Of a DNA stretch of 64,000 bases, positions 16,701-23,450 are shown one piece after another; position 1 is the stretch's first letter; every line of letters begins with the position of its first letter. The position numbers and the translations under genes are program-made. Location of the stretch: assembly GCF_018127925.1 (NCBI RefSeq), contig NZ_CP072347.1, positions 436,501 through 500,500 on the forward strand, read 5' to 3'. The notes under the pieces were generated by a model. That model ran no database searches. It had not been told where the DNA came from and saw nothing but the letters and a program-made list of their open reading frames with translations. The stretch comes from Prevotella melaninogenica. Lineage in GTDB: Bacteria > Bacteroidota > Bacteroidia > Bacteroidales > Bacteroidaceae.

Positions 16701-17490
16701 CCTGTAAGCTCACAAGATAATAAAAGCTGACAAGTTGCCCACAAACAAAAAAACGTCTATTATGGCAAAGTATGCAGGCTTTTGCCGTCCCTGTAAGTAT
16801 TCCTGTCAGAGAAACAGCACAGAAAGCCTGCTTTTTGCCCTGTAAGCTCACAAGATAATAAAAGCTGACAAGTTGCCCACAAACAAAGAAAAACGCCTGT
16901 TACGGCAAAGCATGCAGGCTTTTGCCGTCCCTGCAAGTATTCCTGTCAGAGAAACAGCACAGAAAGCCTGCTTTTTACCCTGTAAGTTCACAAGATAATA
17001 AAAGCTGATAAGTTGCCCACAAACAAAGAAAAACGTCTATTATGGCAAAGTATGCAGGCTTTTGCCGTCCCTGTAAGTATTCCTGTCAGAGAAACAGCAC
17101 AGAAAGCCTGCTTTTTGCCCTGTAAGCTCACAAGATAATAAAAGCTGATAAGTTGCTCACAAACAAAGAAAAACGTCTATTATGGCAAAGTATGCAGGCT
17201 TTTGCCGTCCCTGTAAGTATTCCTGTCAGAGAAACAGCACAGAAAGCCTGCTTTTTGCCCTGTAAGCTCACAAGATAATAAAAGCTGATAAGTTGCTCAC
17301 AAACAAAGAAAAACGCCTGTTACGGTAAAGTATGCAGGCTTTTGCCTTTCCTGTAAGTATTCCTGTCAGAAAAACAGCACAGAAAGCCTGCTTTTTGCCC
17401 TGTAAGCTCACAAGATAATAAAAGCTGATAAGTTGTCCACAAACAAAGAAAAATGCCTGTTACGGCAAAGCATGCAGGTTTTTGCCGTTC
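16701..17490. repeat. 140-bp tandem repeat array (about 5.6 units)
   Basis: Unit starts (CCTGTAAG) at 16701, 16839, 16979, 17119, 17259 and 17399: one 138-bp and four 140-bp periods, last unit partial. Units are nearly identical, with a few C/T and A/G changes. Because 140 is not a multiple of three, the array cannot encode a repetitive protein in one frame. Each unit can fold: GGCAAAG/CTTTTGCC forms a hairpin around TATGCAGG, and GCAGGCTTTT can pair with GAAAGCCTGC 50 bases on. There are no unique spacers, so it is not CRISPR. Confidence 0.9.
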
Positions 17491-17503
17491 TCTTAGGTTT
17501 CAA

Positions 17504-17746
17504 CTAAATATTACATTTTAGTCGAAATCCTTTAAAGCCACTTTTAGGAACTACCTTTTTATTCTCTTTTATCATTTGACGCAACAAGCCAATAACTCGT
17601 TCTTCAGATAAAAAGAACTCATCATTAGCAAGTTTCCTGACAGCATCATCAAAACGTAATCGTTTATCTTCTGTCCAATAAAGCCAACGTTCCCAAAGAG
17701 CGTTATTTCTCCTTACTATTAGTTCTGCACTTCTCCCTTTTCTCAT
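17504..17746 (-). CDS. small basic early protein of the Mu-like element
   Basis: 80 residues from ATG 17746 (MRKGRSAELIVRRNNALWER), then LYWTEDKRLRFDDAVRKLAN, DEFFLSEERVIGLLRQMIKE and a basic tail. The 'RSAELI..RN.AL..R...WTE..RLRFDDA...L..EEFF.SEERV' pattern recurs in Bacteroidota transposable phages next to early genes; it looks like a small helical DNA-binding protein, with no proven function. The longer open frame to 17800 adds a hydrophobic, low-complexity stretch that overlaps the promoter region. It is the gene nearest the right end, consistent with that being the early end. Confidence 0.65.
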   Translation of the reverse strand: MRKGRSAELIVRRNNALWERWLYWTEDKRLRFDDAVRKLANDEFFLSEERVIGLLRQMIKENKKVVPKSGFKGFRLKCNI

Positions 17747-17800
17747 CTTTTTTTTACAAAGGTAGAAAAATAAAAGGATACTAAAAAAAAGAGTTATCAC

Positions 17801-18316
17801 AAAGTAATATTTTTTTACATGTGCTTTTTGTCTTAACTTTTTTTATTAAAAAAGAATTGTCTCCCCTAATGTATAAACTAATAGATAAACAAACCTCAAT
17901 TTTAACAATTAAAGAGATAAAGTAAGCAGCAAAAAGCAGATATAAAATAATCAAATTGTTTTATAAATAGCGAAAAAACGTTCAAGTACTGATAAATCAA
18001 TCAGTTACAGCTTATTTCAAGTAACTATATATACCCTATTTAGTAAAACAGTCAAGATATTATAAAAGATATATTTGAATATAAGTAATTTACATATAAG
18101 AAGTTACAATTATTTATCACCGATGTAACATTTTTCGTTCAAATACCGTTCAAACGCATCTCAAATGTAACACAAATGTAACATTTCGTTTTGCAAGACG
18201 TTACAGTGTTAATAAACGTTTATCGCCTTGTATATCATTGATTAATAAGCCCATACGAATAGCAATACGTAGATTATTCCATAGTCATTTTTACACATTT
18301 CGTTTTACCCCCCTTA
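17801..18316. promoter_or_regulatory. right-end regulatory region of the Mu-like element
   Basis: About 515 bases of AT-rich non-coding DNA contain the transposase-site-like boxes ACATTTCGT at 18181-18189 and 18295-18303, plus a degenerate copy ACATTTTTCGTT near 18128. Several TTGTAAC/GTTACA words also occur between 18100 and 18200. No coding frame is credible. It is the probable early promoter, operator and end-binding region. Confidence 0.5.
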
Positions 18317-18320
18317 CATC

Positions 18321-19017
18321 CACAGCGAAGCATATCCATGGCGACATCCATCTTAGACATCTTACACTCTTGAAAGCGCTTATAATCAGGGTTGCCGGTA
18401 TTCCTCTTGGTATGATACGCTTTTCTACGTTGCTGTTTTGTCAGCCCGCAGTCACCTTGCTTCCCCTTTTCTTGATGCAGTGAAAAATCAAAGGGTATGG
18501 TTGTCTTGCCATCAAAGAATGCACAAAGTAGCAGTTTGTAACCCAATACGCACCTGCCTTTTACATGGTCGTAAACACGACTGACACCCTCCATTCTCAC
18601 GCTACTCTTCTCAAGCACGGTGTCATCTATAATGAAACAGGTCGTGGTATCGGACAGAGGAGCTTCGCCATACTTACGCAATAGGCACATATAACGCAGT
18701 GCAAAGTGGTTCATCAAGCGCCTCCAATCCATCTGCGGGCGAATCATCATCCGATAGAAACAGTTCTTACCATGATTTGAAAGTTCATATATCTTATGTT
18801 TGCATATACTGTGGATGCTCTCGCCCACAATGCGGAAGAGGCAGAGCGAAAGGAGCAACTCCGAAGCCGAAACTCCGTCCTGTTTCTCCAATGAAAGGCG
18901 AGATAACAGGTGACCGATGCCAAACTTGCCAAAAAGATGAAATAAATCATCACTCATTCGGGTTTTAACACTCAAAAGTTTGGATAACTCACTTATTTTC
19001 TCTATCTTTGCTTCCAT
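18321..19017 (-). pseudogene. IS4 transposase, N-terminal fragment
   Basis: It encodes MEAKIEKISELSKLLSVKTR through the first catalytic Asp region CFIIDDTVLEKSS to MAVAMDML-like sequence (here MDVAMDMLRCGCK), where the Mu-like element begins. It matches the intact transposase at 50432-51886 with scattered substitutions and pairs with the C-terminal fragment at 13069-13512. Confidence 0.92.
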
Positions 19018-19129
19018 AACAGTTTTGTTGTCTTGTCTTTAAAATCAGTTGTTTGCGATTACTAATTTACAAAGAAAATTCGACAAACTGTTATTTTTCT
19101 ATCTGTTTATTAGGGTGGGAAGCTTTAGT

Positions 19130-19335
19130 TACTAAAGTAAAATCTATGCGTAGTAAGAAAGATATGGAGAAAGCCCCTCTAACCCGTGAGGAAGAGCTTG
19201 AAGCACAAGTATCCAATTTTGAAGAAAGCTTTGGAGTATTCTGAACTTCGCAATCAAGGGTTGATGAAGGTCATAGAGATAAGCAGTAAGGAATACGGGG
19301 AGGATTTGCTAAAAAAAGCTGGCGCCAAGCAGTAG
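19130..19335 (+). pseudogene. IS3 orfA fragment (truncated and frameshifted)
   Basis: The first frame gives MRSKKDMEKAPLTREEELEA and then, after a T-run near 19221, loses frame. The continuation in the other frame reads LKKALEYSELRNQGLMKVIE, SSKEYGEDLLKKAGAKQ and stops at 19335. The coiled-coil leucine pattern is typical of the orfA C-terminus. A CTAAAAAAAGC stretch at about 19308-19318 is a classic IS3 -1 frameshift site leading into orfB. Confidence 0.75.
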
Positions 19336-19418
19336 ACAGCCTTCGAGTCAGCAACCCTGGTTTATCAATTGGGCTGCTGAGTGGACTGTTTGGCAAGACT
19401 CGTGAAGGCTATTACTCT

Positions 19419-20195
19419 GTGAGTAAGGAGAAGAGGGAGAGCCGTAAACTTACTGAGAAAATTGTCGTACGTGCAGTAATGGATGTTCGTGCAGATGCTC
19501 CTCGTATAGGTGCACAGAAACTTTTGCACATGCTTACGGATATCTATCCTGGCTTAATGCTTGGGCGCGACAGGTTCTACCAGCTAATGCACAAGCATCA
19601 CCTTATGCTGAAGCCACCCAGATGTCGCCATACCACGAACTCCAATCACAACTATTTCAAGTACAAGAACACGGCAAAAGGAATGGTTCTTACACGTCCT
19701 GCACAGCTCTGGGTAGCAGACATCACGTATATAGATACTGAGGATGGTGTGGTCTATCTTCACCTCATAACCGATGCGTTCACTCATGAGATAATCGGAT
19801 GGCAGCTTTCTGACAGTCTGCAGGCTGTCAATACGCTTGCTGCCCTTGACATGGCAATAGAACAGTCACAGGGTATGGATCTCTCGCTGATGACGCACCA
19901 CTCTGATCGTGGGGTTCAATACTGCAGCAACGCCTACGTGGCAAGGCTGGAGAGTATACACTCGTGTATAAGCATGACAGAAGACTACAACCCTACAGAT
20001 AATGCAATCGCCGAAAGAGTGAACGGAATAATAAAGCAAGAGTGGCTCTACCACATGAAACGACCGAAGAACCTCGATGATGCACGATGCATCATTGCAG
20101 GTATCATAGACTTCTACAACAATAAGAGACCTCATATGAGCAACGGCATGCTTACGCCAAGACAAATGAGAGAAAGGCACTGCAATGCGGCATAA
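19419..20195 (+). CDS. IS3-family transposase orfB (DDE integrase core)
   Basis: 258 residues from the GTG at 19419; the same frame is open upstream (SIGLLSGLFGKTREGYYSVS), as expected when orfB is made by frameshifting from orfA. The retroviral-type core shows Asp in LWVADITYIDTEDG, Asp in THHSDRGVQYCS and Glu in NAIAERVNGIIKQEW, and ends with the FYNNKRPHMSNGMLTP motif. The catalytic frame is intact, but orfA and the left end are gone, so it cannot transpose on its own. Confidence 0.92.
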   Translation: MSKEKRESRKLTEKIVVRAVMDVRADAPRIGAQKLLHMLTDIYPGLMLGRDRFYQLMHKHHLMLKPPRCRHTTNSNHNYFKYKNTAKGMVLTRPAQLWVADITYIDTEDGVVYLHLITDAFTHEIIGWQLSDSLQAVNTLAALDMAIEQSQGMDLSLMTHHSDRGVQYCSNAYVARLESIHSCISMTEDYNPTDNAIAERVNGIIKQEWLYHMKRPKNLDDARCIIAGIIDFYNNKRPHMSNGMLTPRQMRERHCNAA

Positions 20196-20433
20196 GGGCT
20201 TCTGTGCTTTTCATGGTATTAAATTTTGTAAGTTGAAGGAAAAATATTAACTTTGAACATGTGCTACACACGTTCGGACTTCATTGTCAAAGTTTATGAC
20301 TATGTAAAGCGAATCAGTAAAGTTTCCATGGGGGTGTAAAGCTGTTCAGGAAGCAAATAAAAAATGTGTAAACCAATTCAGTAACAATAACCAAAAACGT
20401 GTGAAGTAAATTTAGGCATAGTCAAAACTTGGG

Positions 20434-20640
20434 TTAAAGACGCCTAATTGACTTGCAAAAGATGCCCTTTTGAACGCTAACTAACGCTCTTTTGGAATGC
20501 AATTAAGCACCTTTTACTTTACTACTTTATAACTTATTGATTTGCTGTTGGTTACAAACTCACTTTTGGTATGTGTTTTTACTGCTATTTATAGATATCT
20601 TATTTGTAATTTTGTAATGGTTTTTCAAACCCTTTTCTGC
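20434..20640 (+). repeat. ~200-bp dispersed intergenic repeat, copy 2
   Basis: Shares GCCTAATTGACTTGCAAAAG, CCCTTTTGAACGCTAACTAA and the closing GTTGGTTACAAACTCAC and GTAATGGTTTTTCAA blocks with the copy at 52365. Its left edge is the TTAA used by the transposon island. Confidence 0.75.
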
Positions 20641-20730
20641 AGCCTTTCAAAGTGTTTTTCAATGTCAGAAGATGGCTAAAGGACAAATAGTTGACTGTCT
20701 TAACTATGTTTTTGCTTAATGAGTAACTTC

Positions 20731-20841
20731 GGTTCTTCTGTTAAAACAACACGAAAAGTGCACACACACTAAACTCAAATCGGTCATTAGACCACAATAT
20801 GTTTAGCCTCTAATGACCGATTTGGATTTAACGGAAGAACC
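20731..20841. repeat. nested inverted repeat (111 bp) with ISL3-like tips
   Basis: Outer arms GGTTCTTCTGTTAAA (20731-20745) and TTTAACGGAAGAACC (20827-20841) differ by one base. An inner perfect 16-bp stem lies at 20776-20791 / 20809-20824 (CAAATCGGTCATTAGA). The inner stem could terminate the SusE/F-like gene, whose stop is at 20878. A related inner stem lies at 32884-32931. No target duplication was found. Confidence 0.6.
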
Positions 20842-20877
20842 TATTTTCTCACCCAACTTATGGTAAGAAACAAGGTT

Positions 20878-21762
20878 TTATTTCACTACAACCTTCACTG
20901 ACTTACCACCCTGACGCTTTACATAAACACCAGCAACAGGCTTCTCAACCTTCACACCGCTCAATGTGTAGTAAACTGCAGGTGCATTGTTTGCTGTCTC
21001 TACACTGCTAATCGCGGTTGGATCAACCTTAGTAAATGACACTGTCATCGCAGCAACGTCAACGGTAACGTCGTAAGTAGCCTCCTCTGTGAAGTTCCAC
21101 TTATTATCATCACCACCAAAGACAATCTTACCCTCGTCTGACGAGTCGCGCAAATAGAACATCTGATCGAAGCCAGCATAGACATTCGTACCAAACTTCA
21201 ACTCACCAGCCTTCAACTCTGTACGCGCTGAGAACTTAGCAGGATTAGTTGCATCTGCCTTCATAATCGTACCTTCACCGATACTCCAACCGCCCTTTGT
21301 AGCACTACCAATCATCCACAAAGCAGTGTGCTTCAAAGCTGTTGTCTGATAAGCAGCCTTAGTAACAACCACTTTTTTCGTAGCCAAGTTACAAACAATA
21401 TCATAGTTGGCAGACTCAGAAACGAAGAACTTACCATCGGTAGGCTCATCTTCGCTGCTCACCAATGGAGCCTCAACACCCGACTGTAAGGTAACAGGAC
21501 CAGCACCAGCACGATACTCCAAGTTACCCCAACCAAGCTCCGTCAAGAACTTAAACTCCTTGTTTGCATCCAAATGAACGGTTGCCTTGAAGACATCAGC
21601 ATTCTCATCAGACTTCTGCATAACGGTAGATTGACCAAGATTCCAACCACCCCATGTAGCATCACCGACGATTACTAAGCGGTCAGCAGCTTTTGCAGAC
21701 AATGCGCCAACAACGAATAAAGCGCAACATAAAATAGATTTTGTAAATGTTTTTAATCCCAT
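20878..21762 (-). CDS. secreted protein with two SusE/F-like domains and a sorting-type C-terminus
   Basis: 294 residues. Signal peptide: MGLKTFTKSILCCALFVVGA ... SAKAA. Two homologous ~115-residue beta-sandwich repeats follow, opening with LVIVGDATWGGWNLGQSTVM and LWMIGSATKGGWSIGEGTIM. This is the pattern of the SusE/SusF outer-membrane starch-binding repeat, whose aromatic residues stack on glucan. The C-terminus YYTLSGVKVEKPVAGVYVKR followed by a basic VKVVVK tail resembles the sorting domain of type IX secretion cargo. There is no lipobox, so it differs from classical SusE/F lipoproteins. It is not in a Sus operon here, and glycan binding is an inference. Confidence 0.78.
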   Translation of the reverse strand: MGLKTFTKSILCCALFVVGALSAKAADRLVIVGDATWGGWNLGQSTVMQKSDENADVFKATVHLDANKEFKFLTELGWGNLEYRAGAGPVTLQSGVEAPLVSSEDEPTDGKFFVSESANYDIVCNLATKKVVVTKAAYQTTALKHTALWMIGSATKGGWSIGEGTIMKADATNPAKFSARTELKAGELKFGTNVYAGFDQMFYLRDSSDEGKIVFGGDDNKWNFTEEATYDVTVDVAAMTVSFTKVDPTAISSVETANNAPAVYYTLSGVKVEKPVAGVYVKRQGGKSVKVVVK

Positions 21763-21851
21763 AAACTTATATATTAAAAGGTTATTAAAATCTGATTTAT
21801 TTCGTAATACAACACGAAGTCCTTTCTCTTATCAACAAAGATTTAGGTTTC

Positions 21852-22079
21852 TTATCTTTCCTTTTCAACTACAATATTACGAAGAAAAAGCGAAACTAAA
21901 AGCGAATACAAACTTCCTACGGCTATAATATAAATCAATATAAGTCTTTCAATAGCCTTCCAAACCTCAAATAAAATCATAATCACCTTATTATCAGATA
22001 TATAACAACTAATAAAAAGACAACAGAAAAGCACTACTTTATAGAAAAATATAAAGTAAGAAATAACATTATAAAACAA
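21852..22079 (-). CDS. possible small membrane protein downstream of mcrC
   Basis: A 75-residue open frame, very hydrophobic (MFYNVISYFIFFYKVVLFCC, then VWKAIERLILIYIIAVGSLY), could be a two-helix membrane protein. The region is strongly AT-rich, and such frames arise easily. It follows mcrC by ~58 bases in the same direction. No family recognised; weak. Confidence 0.25.
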   Translation of the reverse strand: MFYNVISYFIFFYKVVLFCCLFISCYISDNKVIMILFEVWKAIERLILIYIIAVGSLYSLLVSLFLRNIVVEKER

Positions 22080-22136
22080 TAAAGACCTAAAAAAGAGACG
22101 AAAATAAAAGGAAAAACCGATTGAGTTAATAATGAT

Positions 22137-23450
22137 TCACACAGAAATAACAGGCAACCTGATTCCTAATTTGTAGAAACGTACATAATTAGAAACCTTT
22201 TCAAACACTGGTTCTTCCGTTCTTGTAAAGGTAAATCGTTCTTCCTGATCTTGGTCGGGATAGATAATGAGACACTTAATAGGCAGTGCAGTCTCTTCAT
22301 TCAAGCCTAACTTTTTATAGACTTTGCTTAATCGGGCATAACCACTGACCTCCCTTGCATCGTCCATCGTTATACCACCACCCTGCTTATAACGTGGTTT
22401 ATATTTCGCATCAATAACATAGGGTTCAGTCCACTCTGTCGGTTTCAGGAGATAATCAAGTTCTTGACGATGAGCTTTCACATGATATTGAATCTCTCTT
22501 TTCCTTGTAAAAATCTTCTTAAGCTTACCAAAAACATATAACTCAAAGAGCTTACTCATATCAATCCAGAACGGAGGCGTGACTATCTGGCTTTTACCAA
22601 CAAGTGTAATATCATAACTGAAACGCCTTAGCAGCAGTTGTGCATACTCAACAGCCGTGAAGTATTCTTTGAAAACAGGATTTCCCTTAAATGTCTTCAT
22701 AGCCTTAACACTTATCTCATCGCCCACCCGCTCGAAAGAAGGCTGCACATATCTTATCTTCTTTTCCAAAGCCTTTGTATCAAGTGCATGCTTATAAACC
22801 TCCAACTGCTTCTTACAAAAAGCAAGTGCCTTCTTTAGTATTCTGTTCTCTGGTGAGTCAATGTCATACACCTGGTAACGGCAGACATTGTCTGTAATAC
22901 GTCCCTTCGCAAGGTTTCGCTGAATCGTTCTACTGACAAGGATATGTCCTTTAACCTTATTGTTTAGGTTTTCTTCAACCCTATAGTAACTCTTCTTCAA
23001 CCCCTTTCTTACGATACGCTGAAGAATATTCAGATACTCTGTAATCAAGAAGATACTCAACAAGTCTTGCTTCTGACTGATACAGATAGAAGGTTTATCA
23101 AAACGAATGGTGAGTAAGTCTTTCAGATGCTCCATGTTATCAGGTTCTGCTAATGCCTCGTTTAACATACGAACATAGTCTATCTCAAAGCCGTCATTCA
23201 TCTTAGGACTGACTTGTACTGCTAACTCCTCTTCCTTAATCCAGTCTACCCCAACGAAATAAGAGTTAGTAGCACAGATACTATCCGCTTTACGAGACAG
23301 CTTAAGACAGAGTTCCTTCTCCTCACGCCCTCTTTTAACCCAACGCACAACTTCCGAGCCATCATCCATATAAGGGATGATAGCCTCACACTCAGTTTGC
23401 TGAAGATAAGTATTCTCCAACAACTGTTCTTGAAGTTGTACTACTCTCAT
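22137..23450 (-). CDS. mcrC: McrC-type restriction endonuclease subunit
   Basis: 437 residues. McrC proteins supply the nuclease of the GTP-dependent McrBC modification-dependent restriction complex. The C-terminal PD-(D/E)XK core is visible around residues 340-365: ELDYLLKP (Asp) then YVIDAKYKPRY (the DAK of the D-x-K motif). The N-terminal half carries the finger-type region that inserts into the McrB ring (for example AVQVSPKMNDGFEIDYVRML). The start ATG overlaps the end of the mcrB gene by one base, so the two are translated from one mRNA. It cuts DNA only when the McrB ring translocates from a recognised site. Confidence 0.93.
   Translation of the reverse strand: MRVVQLQEQLLENTYLQQTECEAIIPYMDDGSEVVRWVKRGREEKELCLKLSRKADSICATNSYFVGVDWIKEEELAVQVSPKMNDGFEIDYVRMLNEALAEPDNMEHLKDLLTIRFDKPSICISQKQDLLSIFLITEYLNILQRIVRKGLKKSYYRVEENLNNKVKGHILVSRTIQRNLAKGRITDNVCRYQVYDIDSPENRILKKALAFCKKQLEVYKHALDTKALEKKIRYVQPSFERVGDEISVKAMKTFKGNPVFKEYFTAVEYAQLLLRRFSYDITLVGKSQIVTPPFWIDMSKLFELYVFGKLKKIFTRKREIQYHVKAHRQELDYLLKPTEWTEPYVIDAKYKPRYKQGGGITMDDAREVSGYARLSKVYKKLGLNEETALPIKCLIIYPDQDQEERFTFTRTEEPVFEKVSNYVRFYKLGIRLPVISV

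Larger units (their letters stand above)
13513..18316 (-). mobile_element. 4.8-kb Mu-like transposable phage remnant or miniature derivative
   Basis: Inserted in the IS4 transposase gene, flanked by CATC on both sides (13509-13512 and 18317-18320), so the boundaries come from comparison with the intact IS4. Both ends carry repeated ACGAAATGT boxes: 13526-13534 and 13549-13557 on the left; inverted at 18181-18189 and 18295-18303 on the right. This iterated-site layout is expected for a MuA-type transposase. Inside are a ClpP-like prohead protease, a putative scaffold, a frameshifted capsid gene, small genes and a 140-bp tandem array, but no transposase, portal, tail or lysis gene. Confidence 0.75.
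13065..19129 (-). mobile_element. IS4-family element, copy A, split and truncated
   Basis: The right end is the terminal repeat ...AGGGTGGGAAGCTTTAGT, ending at 19129; it sits inside IS3 orfA. The element is interrupted at 13513-18316 by the Mu-like element. It is truncated at 13064 by IS1634-like copy 1, which removes the last ~110 residues of its transposase and the left terminal repeat. An intact copy lies at 50335-51999. Confidence 0.88.
19130..20195 (+). mobile_element. IS3-family remnant, 5' end destroyed by IS4
   Basis: Only the last part of orfA and all of orfB remain. The IS4 terminal repeat ends at 19129 and the IS3 sequence begins immediately. The right inverted repeat was not identified with confidence; it should lie between 20195 and the island edge at 20437. 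Confidence 0.75.
9622..20437. mobile_element. nested transposon island inserted at a TTAA
   Basis: The island begins TTAACCCAAG at 9622 and ends CTTGGGTTAA at 20437. Removing everything between the two TTAA tetranucleotides leaves ...AACGTC-TTAA-AGACGCCTAATTG..., which matches an intact copy of the chromosomal ~200-bp repeat (compare CTTCTTAAAGGCGCCTAATTG near 52374). The island therefore occupies a single TTAA inside such a repeat. Contents from outside in: IS3 remnant, IS4 copy, Mu-like element, IS1634-like copy, IS110. Confidence 0.65.
20196..20877. other. intergenic: island edge, dispersed repeat and nested palindrome
   Basis: No gene is seen. It contains the outer TTAA edge of the island (20434-20437), a plus-oriented ~200-bp dispersed repeat (20434-20640) and the nested inverted repeat at 20731-20841. 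Confidence 0.6.

Noticed and set aside
16701-17490. CRISPR array
   Set aside because: The whole 140-bp unit repeats with no unique spacers, and no cas gene is near.
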